Assembly: GCF_014200395.1 (NCBI RefSeq)
Contig: NZ_JACHBS010000001.1
Coordinates: 1 to 64,000 of the forward strand
DNA length: 64,000 nucleotides
Reading direction: 5' to 3'
Source of the DNA: Microcella frigidaquae
GTDB lineage: Bacteria > Actinomycetota > Actinomycetes > Actinomycetales > Microbacteriaceae
Positions 38,637 through 47,177 of the stretch are shown piece by piece (positions within the stretch are counted from its first letter, which is position 1; every line of letters begins with the position of its first letter). The notes beneath the pieces were generated by a model that was not told the origin of the DNA, searched no databases, and was given only the letters and a program-made list of their open reading frames with translations. The translations under genes and the position numbers were made by a program.

Positions 38637-39464
38637 CTACCCGCGCCGCTGGCTCGCGCCGGGGATGGGGGAGCGGCGGCGCGCCCGCGGTTCCGAGCCG
38701 ACGATGGGGATCGACGAGGTCGTCGGGTGCAGGTGGATGACCCCGGTCGCCGTGGTGACCGTGCGCCCGCGGTCGGCCGCGGCGTCTTCGTCGCGCCGCC
38801 CGCGCTTGGGCAGGGCGGGCAGCTTGGGCAGGCGCGTGATCGCGCGCTGCTCGGGCAGGCTCCAGCCGAACAGCACCGAGGCGACGCGCACCCCGAACGT
38901 GATGGCCACGCCGATCGCACCCGCCACGAGCACGTCGACGTCGAGGGCGAGCAGCACGGCGATCGTGCCCGAGCCGGCCGCGGCGGCGACGGCGTAGAGC
39001 GACCCCACGTGCATGAGCGCGATGGGCAGGTTCAGCAGCAGGTCGCGCAGGATCGACCCGCCGACCGCGGCGAGCACACCCACGAACACGGCCGCGACCT
39101 CGGGCAGGCCGAGCGCCAGAGCCTTGGTCGTGCCGATCGCGCCGAAGAGGCCGATGGTGAGGGCATCCAGCACCGTGATGAAGCGATTGAGGCGCGAGAA
39201 GACGCGCTCGAGCAGCATGCCGAGCAGTGCCGCCGCGGTGGCGACGACGACGTACCAGTTCGACTGCAGGGGCGCGAGCGGCACATCGAGCAGCAGGTCG
39301 CGCAGCAGACCGCCGCCGAAGCCCACGACGATGCCGATGATCGCGACGCCGAGCCAGTCGAGCCGCCGATCGCGGAACTGCGCCGCGAACAGCGCGCCCT
39401 GCAGCGCGCCGATGCCGACCGCGAGCAGGTCGACCCAGAGGGGGATCACGAAGACGTCGTCCAC
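38637..39464 (-). CDS. TRIC-type cation channel family protein (UPF0126)
   Basis: A 275-residue membrane protein with seven helices and the two internally repeated GG(G/S)xLRDLLL motifs (GGGLLRDLLLDVP near residue 50 and GGSILRDLLLNLP near 137) typical of the UPF0126/TRIC family. The C-terminal 70 residues form a basic hydrophilic tail that most relatives lack. GTG start. Likely ion conduction; physiological ion unknown. Confidence 0.87.
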   Translation of the reverse strand: MDDVFVIPLWVDLLAVGIGALQGALFAAQFRDRRLDWLGVAIIGIVVGFGGGLLRDLLLDVPLAPLQSNWYVVVATAAALLGMLLERVFSRLNRFITVLDALTIGLFGAIGTTKALALGLPEVAAVFVGVLAAVGGSILRDLLLNLPIALMHVGSLYAVAAAAGSGTIAVLLALDVDVLVAGAIGVAITFGVRVASVLFGWSLPEQRAITRLPKLPALPKRGRRDEDAAADRGRTVTTATGVIHLHPTTSSIPIVGSEPRARRRSPIPGASQRRG

Positions 39465-39541
39465 AGCCCCATTCTGGTGGGTGGATGCTCGGCGCCCGTG
39501 CCGCGGATCCCTCGTGTTCGTGTCACGCATACCCGAAGTGC

Positions 39542-39573
39542 TAGACTCTGTTCAGGTCAGCATGACTATTACA
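39542..39573 (+). promoter_or_regulatory. -10 and candidate operator of the nad operon
   Basis: TAGACT (39542-39547) is followed at 39549-39573 by a dyad TGT-N4-GTCA-N3-TGAC-N4-ACA covering the expected start point, 27 nt before the NrtR-like gene. It is a good candidate site for that regulator. Confidence 0.5.
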
Positions 39574-39599
39574 CCGGGGTTCGAGCGGAAGGAGCATCC

Positions 39600-40322
39600 A
39601 TGACCAGCACCATCGGCCTGGGGCTCGCCGTCTCGACCGTCATCTTCGCGCTGCGGCCCGATGCGACCGGGGCGCCGAGCGTCTGGCTGCCGCTCGTGCG
39701 GCGCACGCGCGAGCCCTTCCTCGACCGCTGGGCGCTGCCCGGCGGCATGGTGCGCGTCGACGAGAGCCTCGAGGGCGCCGCGCGGCGCAACCTCGGCGAG
39801 ACGACGCGTCTCGAGCCCACCTATCTCGAGCAGCTCTACGCCTTCGGCGACGTCGACCGCTCGCCCGACCAGCGCATGGTCTCGATCGTCTACTGGGCCC
39901 TCGTTCGGCCCGATGAGGCCGAGCGCGTGAGCCTCGGCGAGAACGTGCGGTGGTTCGCCGCCGACGAGCTGCCCGACCTGGCTTTCGACCACAACCTCAT
40001 CGTCGACTACGCGCTCTGGCGGCTGCGCACGAAGATGGAGTACTCCCGCATCGCCCACGCCTTCCTCGGCCCGCGGTTCACGCTCGCCGAGCTGCGCGAG
40101 GTCTACGAGGCCGTGCTGCGCAAGCCCCTCGACCCCGCGAACTTCCGCCGCCAGATGGAGACGAGCGGCGTCATCGAGCCCACGGGCGAGGTCGTCACGG
40201 GTGGTCGCCACCGCCCGCCGCGCCTCTACCGCTACACCGGCGCCGTCGACCTCGTCGACGCCGGCCCCCTGAGCCGTCGCGCCGCCGGCGCGGCCCGGCC
40301 CGACACGAGGATCCCCGCATGA
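39600..40322 (+). CDS. NrtR-like Nudix transcription regulator of NAD synthesis
   Basis: A 240-residue protein with an N-terminal Nudix fold (FLDRWALPGGMVRVDESLEG, with a degenerate Nudix box RRNLGETT) and a C-terminal winged helix (FTLAELREVYEAVLRKPLDP, FRRQMETSGVIEPTGE). This matches NrtR, which represses NAD genes and senses ADP-ribose-type ligands. It is the first gene before nadA-nadB-nadC, with 4-bp overlap to nadA, strongly supporting the role. GGAAGGAG precedes the ATG. Confidence 0.9.
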   Translation: MTSTIGLGLAVSTVIFALRPDATGAPSVWLPLVRRTREPFLDRWALPGGMVRVDESLEGAARRNLGETTRLEPTYLEQLYAFGDVDRSPDQRMVSIVYWALVRPDEAERVSLGENVRWFAADELPDLAFDHNLIVDYALWRLRTKMEYSRIAHAFLGPRFTLAELREVYEAVLRKPLDPANFRRQMETSGVIEPTGEVVTGGRHRPPRLYRYTGAVDLVDAGPLSRRAAGAARPDTRIPA

Positions 40323-41605
40323 CCACGATCGACGCCAGCGTCGCCACGACCATCCGCCTGATCACGAACGGCCAGGCGCCGGGCGAGACGTGCACGCCCG
40401 AGCTCGACAAGGGCCCGTGGCAGTTCGACCCGACCCCCGGCTACGGCCCCGGCTCGTCGATGCACGACGTCATCCCCACCGGTTCGCCGCGCCAGGGCGC
40501 CCTGCCCGAGCAGTACCAGGTGGCCTCGAACGACGAGTTGCACGCGCGCATCCGCGCCGCGAAAGAGACGCTCGGCGACCGCCTCGTCATTCTCGGCCAC
40601 TTCTACCAGCGCGACGAGGTCGTGCAGCACGCCGACTTCCTCGGCGACTCGTTCCAGCTCGCCAACGCCGCGCTCACGAAGCCCGACGCCGAGTACATCG
40701 TGTTCTGCGGCGTGCACTTCATGGCCGAGACGGCTGACATCCTCGCGCGCGACGAGCAGAAGGTGATCCTGCCGAATCTTGCTGCCGGATGCTCGATGGC
40801 CGATATGGCCGACATCGACTCGGTGCAAGCGGCGTGGGACGAGCTGCTCTCCGTCTACGGTGCCGAGCCCGACGCCGAGGGGCGCGCGCCGATCATCCCG
40901 GTCACGTACATGAACTCCTCCGCCGCGCTCAAGGCGTTCTGCGGCGCGAACGGCGGCATCGTGTGCACCTCCTCGAACGCCAAGACGGTGCTCGAGTGGG
41001 CCTTCGAGCGCGGGCAGCGCGTGCTGTTCTTCCCCGACCAGCACCTCGGCCGCAACACCGCCAAGGCCATGGGCGTGCCGCTCGAGCAGATGCCGATGTG
41101 GAACCCGCGGCGACCGCTCGGCGGCTCGACGCGCGAGGGGCTGCTCGATGCGAAGGTGATCCTCTGGCACGGCTTCTGCAGCGTGCACAAGCGCTTCACG
41201 GTTGGCCAGATTGATGCCGCTCGCGCGCAGTACCCCGATGTGCGCGTCGTCGTGCACCCCGAGTGCCCGATGGAGGTCGTGGACGCGGCCGACGAGGCCG
41301 GCTCGACCGACTACATCCGTCGTGCCGTCGCGGGGGCGACCGAGCCGACGACGTTCGCGATCGGCACCGAGGTCAACATGGTGAACCGGCTCGCGGCCGA
41401 GTACCCGCAGCACACGATCTTCTGCCTCGACCCCGTCATCTGCCCGTGCTCGACGATGTACCGCATCCACCCCGGCTACCTCGCCTGGGTGCTGGAGGAG
41501 CTCGTCGCGGGCCGTGTCGTCAACGAGATCGTCGTCGACGCCGGTGTGCAGGCCGACGCCAAGCTCGCGCTCGAGCGCATGCTCGCCGCCAAGCCGCGGG
41601 ACTGA
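40319..41605 (+). CDS. nadA: Quinolinate synthase
   Basis: 4Fe-4S enzyme condensing iminoaspartate with dihydroxyacetone phosphate to quinolinate. The 428-residue long-type NadA shows GHFYQRDEV near residue 92, CGVHFMAETADIL, AGCSMADM, WHGFCSVHKRF, HPECPMEV and VICPCSTMYRIHPGYL; three conserved cysteines are available for the cluster. ATG overlaps the regulator stop. nadB follows after 3 bp. Confidence 0.97.
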   Translation: MTTIDASVATTIRLITNGQAPGETCTPELDKGPWQFDPTPGYGPGSSMHDVIPTGSPRQGALPEQYQVASNDELHARIRAAKETLGDRLVILGHFYQRDEVVQHADFLGDSFQLANAALTKPDAEYIVFCGVHFMAETADILARDEQKVILPNLAAGCSMADMADIDSVQAAWDELLSVYGAEPDAEGRAPIIPVTYMNSSAALKAFCGANGGIVCTSSNAKTVLEWAFERGQRVLFFPDQHLGRNTAKAMGVPLEQMPMWNPRRPLGGSTREGLLDAKVILWHGFCSVHKRFTVGQIDAARAQYPDVRVVVHPECPMEVVDAADEAGSTDYIRRAVAGATEPTTFAIGTEVNMVNRLAAEYPQHTIFCLDPVICPCSTMYRIHPGYLAWVLEELVAGRVVNEIVVDAGVQADAKLALERMLAAKPRD

Positions 41606-41608
41606 GCC

Positions 41609-43282
41609 GTGGCCCACATCCTCGTCATCGGCAGCGGCATGGCCGGCCTCGTCGCCGCGCTGCGCGCCGCTCGTCGGCACGACGTCACGATCGTCACGAA
41701 AGACGTGCTCACGGCCGGCTCGACCGCCTGGGCGCAGGGCGGCATCGCGGCCGCCGTCTTCCCCGACGACTCGGCCGCGCTGCACGCGCGCGACACGCTG
41801 CTCGCCGGCGCGGGACTCAGTGATCCCGCCGCCGTCGACATCCTCTGCACCGAGGGGCCCGCCCGCGTGCACGACCTCGTCGCCCTCGGGGTGGCCTTCG
41901 ACCCGGCCGAGGGCGCCGTCGCCCCCTTCGACGAGGTGAGCGACTGGGCTCGCGGGCTCGAGGCCGCGCACTCCGTCGCCCGCGTGCTGCATGCGGGTGG
42001 GGATGCCACGGGGCGCGTGATCGAGACGGCCCTCGCCGCCGCCGTGCGCGAGGGGCGCATCCGGGCTCGAGAATTCGCGCGCGCGACCTCGCTCATCGTG
42101 CGCGACGGCGCGATCGCGGGAGCGATCGTCGAGGGGCCCGACGGCGTTGCCGAGGTCGCGGCCGACGCCGTGATCCTCGCGACGGGCGGCAACGGGCGGC
42201 TCTACCGCCACACGACCAACCCGCCCGTGTCGACGGGCGATGGCGTGATCCTCGCCTACGCGGCCGGGGCGGCGATCGCCGACCTCGAGTTCGTGCAGTT
42301 CCACCCGACCGTGCTCGCCGGGGGAGGGCTCGTCTCCGAGGCCGTTCGCGGCGAGGGGGCGACGCTGCTCGACGCCGAGGGCCGCCGTTTCATGCTCGAC
42401 GTCGACCCGCGTGCCGAGCTCGCGCCGCGCGACATCGTGGCGCGCGCGATCGCCCGCCAGATGCGGGCGCAGGATGGCCAGCCGGTGATGCTCGACGCGA
42501 CGATGCTCGGCGCGGCGGTGCTGGCCGAGCGCTTCCCGACGATCGACGCGCTCGTGCGCGCGACCGGCGTCGACTGGGCGCGTCAGCCCGTGCCGGTCAC
42601 GCCGGCCGCGCACTACGCGATGGGCGGGGCCCTCACCGACATGGATGGCCGCACGACGGTGCCGGGCCTGTTCGCTGTGGGCGAAACCGGGTCGACGGGC
42701 GTCCACGGGGCCAACCGCCTCGCCTCCAACTCGCTGCTCGAGGCCCTCGTCGTGGGCTGGCGCGCGGGCGACGCCGTCGGCGCCGCGGGCTCGGTGCCCC
42801 CGCTGCCGCTGCCCGCCCTCGCCGCCGCGTCGCCCGTCCCGACCCCGCCGCGCGCCTCCACAATTCAGGAGTCGCCCTCGGACGAGCAGCTCGGCACCCC
42901 GGTGCCGGTGAGCCGCGCGATGGCGCCCGACGCCCTGCTCGCCGGGGGAGTCCCCTGGACGGCCGACCGCATCCGGGACCGCGCCTGGCAGGCGCTCGGC
43001 CTCGAGCGCACGGGCGACGAGATGGCTGATTTCGCCCGAGAACTCGAGGATGCCCGGCCTGCCGACGACGAAGCCCGCTCGCTGCTGCCGCTCGCGCGCC
43101 TGACCGCCGCGGCCGCGCTCGCCCGCACCGAATCGCGCGGCGCCCACTGGCGCGACGACTATCCCCACACCGACCCCGCGCAGCGCGTGCGGCGTGTCGT
43201 CGTGCGCCCCGATGCCGATTCTCCTGAATTGTGGAGATCGACCGCGGTCGAGCGGCCGCGCGCCGAGGAGGTTCCCGCATGA
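41609..43282 (+). CDS. nadB: L-aspartate oxidase carrying two repeat-derived segments
   Basis: FAD enzyme making iminoaspartate for NadA. The 557-residue product has GSGMAGLVAALRAA at the N terminus, STAWAQGGIAAAV, LATGGNGRLYRHTTNP, EFVQFHPTVL and ETGSTGVHGANRLASNSLLE. The C-terminal helical domain is present (RTESRGAHWRDDYPHTDP). Two copies of the dispersed element arm are read through in frame: STIQES at about residue 416, in the linker before the helical domain, and SPELWRS at about 538 near the end. Both seem tolerated. GTG start; stop overlaps the nadC ATG. Confidence 0.95.
   Translation: MAHILVIGSGMAGLVAALRAARRHDVTIVTKDVLTAGSTAWAQGGIAAAVFPDDSAALHARDTLLAGAGLSDPAAVDILCTEGPARVHDLVALGVAFDPAEGAVAPFDEVSDWARGLEAAHSVARVLHAGGDATGRVIETALAAAVREGRIRAREFARATSLIVRDGAIAGAIVEGPDGVAEVAADAVILATGGNGRLYRHTTNPPVSTGDGVILAYAAGAAIADLEFVQFHPTVLAGGGLVSEAVRGEGATLLDAEGRRFMLDVDPRAELAPRDIVARAIARQMRAQDGQPVMLDATMLGAAVLAERFPTIDALVRATGVDWARQPVPVTPAAHYAMGGALTDMDGRTTVPGLFAVGETGSTGVHGANRLASNSLLEALVVGWRAGDAVGAAGSVPPLPLPALAAASPVPTPPRASTIQESPSDEQLGTPVPVSRAMAPDALLAGGVPWTADRIRDRAWQALGLERTGDEMADFARELEDARPADDEARSLLPLARLTAAAALARTESRGAHWRDDYPHTDPAQRVRRVVVRPDADSPELWRSTAVERPRAEEVPA
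42856..42871 (+). repeat. Repeat arm R3a inside nadB
   Basis: A perfect CTCCACAATTCAGGAG in frame in nadB. No core motif lies 20 nt downstream, and the nearest inverted partner (R3b) is 349 bp away instead of 65-66. Confidence 0.85.
43221..43236 (-). repeat. Repeat arm R3b near the 3' end of nadB
   Basis: A perfect inverted arm. Upstream, GGCGTGTCGT (43191-43200) resembles the core at the expected distance (about 20 nt), so this may be half of a minus-oriented unit whose other arm is lost. Confidence 0.8.
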
Positions 43283-44199
43283 GCGACGACCTGAGCGGCG
43301 CGACCCTCGCGGCTGTCACCGCCATCGTCGACCGCGCGCTCGATGAGGACGCGCCCTGGGGCGACGCCACGAGCGAGGCCGCGATCCCGGCGAGCGCCAC
43401 GGCCACGGCGCGCATCGTCAGCCGCGTCGACGGGGTGCTCGCCGGCGGCCTGGTGCTCGAGCTCGCCTTCACGCGCGTCGACCCGACCCTGGTCGTCGAG
43501 CGGCCCCTCGCCGACGGCGACCCGCTCGCCCCGGGCGCCGTCGTCGCCACGATCACGGGCTCGGCCCGGAGCATCCTGCGCGGCGAACGCGTCGCGCTCA
43601 ACCTCGCGCAACGCCTCAGCGGAGTCGCGACCCTGACTCGCCGCTACGTCGACGTGGTCGCGGGCTCGGCCTCCGCATCCGGCCAGCCGGTGCGCCTCGT
43701 CGACACGCGCAAGACCACGCCCGGCCTGCGCGTGCTCGAGAAGGCCGCCGTGCGCGCGGGCGGTGGGCACAACCACCGCTTCTCGCTCAGCGACGCCGTG
43801 ATGCTGAAAGACAACCACCTCGCCGTTCTCCGCGAGCAGGGGCTCGACCTCACGGGGGCGATCCGGGCCGTGCGCGCGCGCATCCCGCACACCATGCACC
43901 TCGAGGTCGAGGTCGACCGGCTCGACCAGCTGCCCGCTGTCATCGCGGCCGAGCCCGACACGATCATGCTCGACAACTTCGGCCTCGACGACCTGCGCAC
44001 GGGCGTCGCCCTCATCGCCGGCCGTGCGACCGTCGAGGCGAGCGGCGGGGTGACCCTCGACACCGTGCGCGCGATCGCCGAGACCGGCGTCGACGTCATC
44101 TCGGTCGGCGCGCTCACCCACAGCGCCCCCGCGCTCGACCTCGGGCTCGACATCGTGATCACCTCCGGTACGGGCGGCGCGGCGGGCGGCGCGCGCTAG
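43279..44199 (+). CDS. nadC: Nicotinate-nucleotide pyrophosphorylase (quinolinate phosphoribosyltransferase)
   Basis: Converts quinolinate and PRPP to nicotinate mononucleotide. The 306-residue product has DTRKTTPGLRVLEKAAVRAG near residue 140, GGGHNHRFSLSDAVMLKDNH (GGGHNHRF, SLSDAVMLKDNH) and C-terminal SGGVTLDTVRAIAETGVDVIS. ATG overlaps nadB. Some upstream codons in frame derive from the R3b arm and are not counted as coding. The cysteine desulfurase gene follows 9 bp later. Confidence 0.97.
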   Translation: MSDDLSGATLAAVTAIVDRALDEDAPWGDATSEAAIPASATATARIVSRVDGVLAGGLVLELAFTRVDPTLVVERPLADGDPLAPGAVVATITGSARSILRGERVALNLAQRLSGVATLTRRYVDVVAGSASASGQPVRLVDTRKTTPGLRVLEKAAVRAGGGHNHRFSLSDAVMLKDNHLAVLREQGLDLTGAIRAVRARIPHTMHLEVEVDRLDQLPAVIAAEPDTIMLDNFGLDDLRTGVALIAGRATVEASGGVTLDTVRAIAETGVDVISVGALTHSAPALDLGLDIVITSGTGGAAGGAR

Positions 44200-44208
44200 C
44201 GAGCATCC

Positions 44209-45363
44209 ATGACCCTCATCGATCTCGACCAGGCGGCGACGACCGCGACCCGCCGCGAGGTGCTCGAGGCCATGTGGCCGTGGCTCACGGGCGAGCACGG
44301 CAACCCCTCGTCGACGCACGCGCTCGGCCGCCGGGCCGCCGATGCCCTCGCGGATGCCCGCGCGCGCATCGCCCGCATCGCCGGCGTGCGCCCGGCGCAG
44401 GTCGTCTTCACGAGCGGCGGCACGGAGAGCGACAACCTCGCCGTCATCGGCCTCACCCTGGCGGCGATCGCGCGAGGGCGCGACCGTCACGTGCTCGTGA
44501 GCGCGATCGAGCACGAGGCGGTGCTCGAGTCGGCGGCGTACCTGGAGCGCTGGCACGGCGTCGAGGTGACGCGCATCCCGGTCGATGCCGACGGCGTGGT
44601 GGATGCCGATGCCGCGCTCGCCGCCCTCCGACCCGGCACGGCGCTCGTGAGCGTGCAGGCCGCCAACAACGAGGTCGGAACCCTCCAGCCGCTCGACGCG
44701 GTGCTCACGGCCGCGCGCAGCGTGGGCGCCCTCGTGCATACCGATGCCGTGCAGTACGCCGGGTGGTACCCGCTCGTAGACCTGCCCGCGCTCGACGCCG
44801 TGACGATCTCGGGCCACAAGCTCGGCGCCCCGAAGGGGGTCGGCGCGCTGCTGCTGCCGACGGGCGCGGCGATCGAGCCGCTCATCCACGGCGGAGGGCA
44901 GGAGCGCGACCGCCGGTCGGGCACCGAGAACGTGGCCGGGGCCGTGGGGCTCGCCGTCGCCCTCGAACGGGCGGAAGCCGAGCGGGGGGCGCATCCGCTC
45001 GCCGCGCTCGAAGCCCGCCGCGACGCGTTCATCGCGTGCGTGCTCGAGACCGTGCCCGGCGCGCGGTCGACCGGGCACGCGACGCGGCGGCTGCCCTGCC
45101 ACGCCTCGTTCGTCGTGCCCGGCATCGGCGGCGAACCGCTGCTCATCGCGCTCGACGACCGCGGCATCCTCGCCTCGAGCGGCTCGGCGTGCGCGGCCGG
45201 CCGCGACGAGCCCTCGCCCGTGCTGCTCGCGATGGGCTGCGACCCCGACACCGCCCGAACCGCGGTGCGCTTCAGCTGGGGGGCCTCCACAATTCAGGAG
45301 TCGCTCGACACGGCGGCGCGTGAGCTCGCGGAATCAGCGGCCTCTCTGCGCGGCCTGGGCTGA
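44209..45363 (+). CDS. Cysteine desulfurase (NifS/IscS type)
   Basis: PLP enzyme taking sulfur from cysteine; in this operon it most likely builds the NadA iron-sulfur cluster. The 384-residue product has the PLP lysine in ISGHKLGAPKGVGALLLP near residue 203, HTDAVQYAGW, and the catalytic cysteine in SSGSACAAGRDEP near 327. The last 26 residues (STIQES onward) begin in a dispersed-element arm (45285-45300), so the C terminus is partly repeat-encoded. Association of a NifS-like gene with nadABC is common. Confidence 0.93.
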   Translation: MTLIDLDQAATTATRREVLEAMWPWLTGEHGNPSSTHALGRRAADALADARARIARIAGVRPAQVVFTSGGTESDNLAVIGLTLAAIARGRDRHVLVSAIEHEAVLESAAYLERWHGVEVTRIPVDADGVVDADAALAALRPGTALVSVQAANNEVGTLQPLDAVLTAARSVGALVHTDAVQYAGWYPLVDLPALDAVTISGHKLGAPKGVGALLLPTGAAIEPLIHGGGQERDRRSGTENVAGAVGLAVALERAEAERGAHPLAALEARRDAFIACVLETVPGARSTGHATRRLPCHASFVVPGIGGEPLLIALDDRGILASSGSACAAGRDEPSPVLLAMGCDPDTARTAVRFSWGASTIQESLDTAARELAESAASLRGLG

Positions 45364-45392
45364 GCATCCGCCGAATCTCCTGAATTGTGGAG
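45285..45392. repeat. Dispersed element copy R4 (108 bp, long interior)
   Basis: Arms 45285-45300 and 45377-45392 are perfect and inverted, but the interior is 76 bp and the only core-like sequence (CGACACGGCGG) is 4-5 nt from the left arm. Probably a rearranged copy. It spans the desulfurase 3' end and the gap before recO. Confidence 0.8.
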
Positions 45393-45452
45393 ACGGGCGC
45401 CCGAATCGTGGATGCCCGCCGCGCCGTCGGGCCCGTTCGCACCCGCGCGCGG

Positions 45453-45458
45453 GATACT
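45453..45458 (+). promoter_or_regulatory. -10 element, leaderless recO promoter
   Basis: GATACT ends 6 nt before the GTG. It lies downstream of R4, so recO expression should not depend on that insertion. Confidence 0.45.
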
Positions 45459-45464
45459 GGAGCG

Positions 45465-46220
45465 GTGCCGACCTACCGTGACGAGATCGTCGTGCTGCGC
45501 ACCCACAAGCTGGGCGAAGCCGACCGCATCGTCACGATGCTCAGTCGCAATCACGGCAAGATCCGCGCGGTGGCCAAGGGGGTGCGGCGCACGGCGAGCA
45601 AGTTCGGCGCGCGCCTCGAGCCGTTCATGGTCGCCGACGTGCAGCTCTACGCCGGCCGCAGTCTCGACATCGTGCAGCAGGCCGACACGCTCGGCGCGTA
45701 CGGCGCCGAGATCTCGGGCGACTACGCGCGCTACACGGCCGCCACCGCGATGGTCGAGACGGCCGACAAACTGACGGGCGACGACGGCGGGGGCATCCAG
45801 CAGTACCTGCTGCTGGTCGGCGCGCTGCGGTCGCTGGCCCGCGGCGATCATCCGCCGAGCCTCACCCTCGACAGCTACCTGCTGCGGGCGCTGTCGATCG
45901 CGGGATGGGCGCCGACCTTCGGCGACTGCGCCGTGACCGGCGCGCCCGGCCCCCACAGCGCCTTCGTGGTGCAGCTCGGAGGCATGGTCGCCGACGAGGT
46001 CGCCCCACCCGGGTCGCCGCGCGTCTCGGACGAGACGCGCGGGCTGCTCGCCGCCCTGCTCACCGGCGACTGGGCCGCGGCCGAGGCGAGCGCGCCGGCC
46101 GCGCGCGCGCAGGCCACCGGCATCGTGGCGGCCTACACGCAGTTCCACCTCGAGCGCGGGCTGCGGTCGCTGCCGCACGTCGACCGGTCAGAGCCTGTCT
46201 CGCGGGCGGCGACGGCGTGA
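45465..46220 (+). CDS. recO: DNA repair protein RecO
   Basis: Recombination mediator that loads RecA with RecR and anneals strands. The 251-residue product has an N-terminal OB fold ([23 protein letters not shown], i.e. [19 protein letters not shown]), then [16 protein letters not shown], and a helical C-terminal half. Only part of the zinc-finger cysteines seen in some RecO proteins are present (DCAVTGAPG). GTG is chosen because of the -10 six bases upstream; the open frame starting in R4 is ignored. Confidence 0.93.
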   Translation: MPTYRDEIVVLRTHKLGEADRIVTMLSRNHGKIRAVAKGVRRTASKFGARLEPFMVADVQLYAGRSLDIVQQADTLGAYGAEISGDYARYTAATAMVETADKLTGDDGGGIQQYLLLVGALRSLARGDHPPSLTLDSYLLRALSIAGWAPTFGDCAVTGAPGPHSAFVVQLGGMVADEVAPPGSPRVSDETRGLLAALLTGDWAAAEASAPAARAQATGIVAAYTQFHLERGLRSLPHVDRSEPVSRAATA

Positions 46221-46260
46221 GCATCCCGCCCGCCGGCCGCGCGCCCCGCCCCGCCGCCGT

Positions 46261-46358
46261 CTCCACAATTCAGGAGCTGTGATGGCCCGCGAGCCGCGAC
46301 ACGCCGAGCCGCTGCGTCCGATCGACTGGACGGGCGAGCATCCTCCTGAATTGCGGAG
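46261..46358 (+). repeat. Dispersed element copy R5 (98 bp) overlapping the uppS start
   Basis: Arms 46261-46276 and 46343-46358 (one G-for-T change: CTCCTGAATTGCGGAG) enclose 66 bp with the core GCGACACGCCG at 46296-46306, 19 nt from the left arm, plus orientation. The left arm ends in CAGGAG, 5 nt before the uppS ATG, and the rest encodes the first 25 residues of UppS. Confidence 0.9.
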
Positions 46359-47076
46359 AGAAGCGGTGCCGCAGCACGTCGCCATCGTCATGGACGGCAA
46401 CGGCCGCTGGGCCAACCGGCAGGGCCTCACGCGCGTCGAGGGCCACCGCGCGGGCGAGGCGAGCCTGCTCGACGTCGTCGCCGGGGCGATCCAGATCGGC
46501 GTGCGGCACCTCAGCGTCTACGCGTTCAGCACCGAGAACTGGAGCCGCAGCCCCGACGAGGTGCGCTTCCTCATGGGCTTCAACCGCGAGGTGCTGCGTC
46601 GCCGCCGCGACCAGCTCGATGCGTGGAACGTGCGCATCCGCTGGGCCGGGCGTCGCCCCCGCCTGTGGCGCAGCGTCATCAGCGAGCTGGAGGAGGCGCA
46701 GGCCCGCACGGCCCGCAACACGGGCCTGACGCTGACGATGTGCGTCAACTACGGGGGCCGCATCGAACTGGTGGATGCGGTGCGCACCCTCGCCGCCGAC
46801 GTGCAGTCGGGCCGCCTCGACCCGGCGCGCATCACCGAGCGCACGATCGCGAAGCACCTCTACGAGCCCGACCAGCCCGACGTCGACCTCTTCGTGCGCT
46901 CGAGCGGCGAGCAGCGCACGAGCAACTTCCTGCTTTGGCAGAGTGCCTACGCCGAGATGGTCTTCCTCAACACGCTGTGGCCCGACTTCCGGCGGCGCCA
47001 TCTGTGGGCGGCGATTGAAGACTTCGCGCAGCGCGACCGCCGCTTCGGCGGGGCGGTGGATGCTCCCTCCGCCTAG
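46282..47076 (+). CDS. uppS: Isoprenyl diphosphate (undecaprenyl/decaprenyl) synthase with repeat-derived N terminus
   Basis: cis-Prenyltransferase making the polyprenyl carrier for cell-wall synthesis. The 264-residue product has [19 protein letters not shown] with the catalytic aspartate near residue 34, [15 protein letters not shown], and [20 protein letters not shown] ([28 protein letters not shown]). The ribosome site AGGAG (46272-46276) and the first 25 codons are contributed by element R5, upstream of the conserved domain. A GTG directly before the ATG is too close to the ribosome site. Confidence 0.94.
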   Translation: MAREPRHAEPLRPIDWTGEHPPELRREAVPQHVAIVMDGNGRWANRQGLTRVEGHRAGEASLLDVVAGAIQIGVRHLSVYAFSTENWSRSPDEVRFLMGFNREVLRRRRDQLDAWNVRIRWAGRRPRLWRSVISELEEAQARTARNTGLTLTMCVNYGGRIELVDAVRTLAADVQSGRLDPARITERTIAKHLYEPDQPDVDLFVRSSGEQRTSNFLLWQSAYAEMVFLNTLWPDFRRRHLWAAIEDFAQRDRRFGGAVDAPSA

Positions 47077-47110
47077 CTCGTCGGCGCGCAGCCGCGCGAC
47101 TCGCGGTCAG

Positions 47111-47116
47111 TAGACT
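47111..47116 (+). promoter_or_regulatory. Putative -10 for glyS
   Basis: TAGACT lies about 55 nt upstream of the expected ribosome-bound leader and 61 nt before the GTG; AGGAG precedes that start. Confidence 0.4.
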
Positions 47117-47177
47117 TCTGCCTTACGTGCTACTCGGCCCCGGGCATCCAGCTCGGGCGGAACAGGAGAACCCCACC

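Noticed and set aside
38607..39599. Long upstream extension of the NrtR-like gene
   Set aside because: Antisense to the TRIC channel gene; the ATG at 39600 has a strong GGAAGGAG site.
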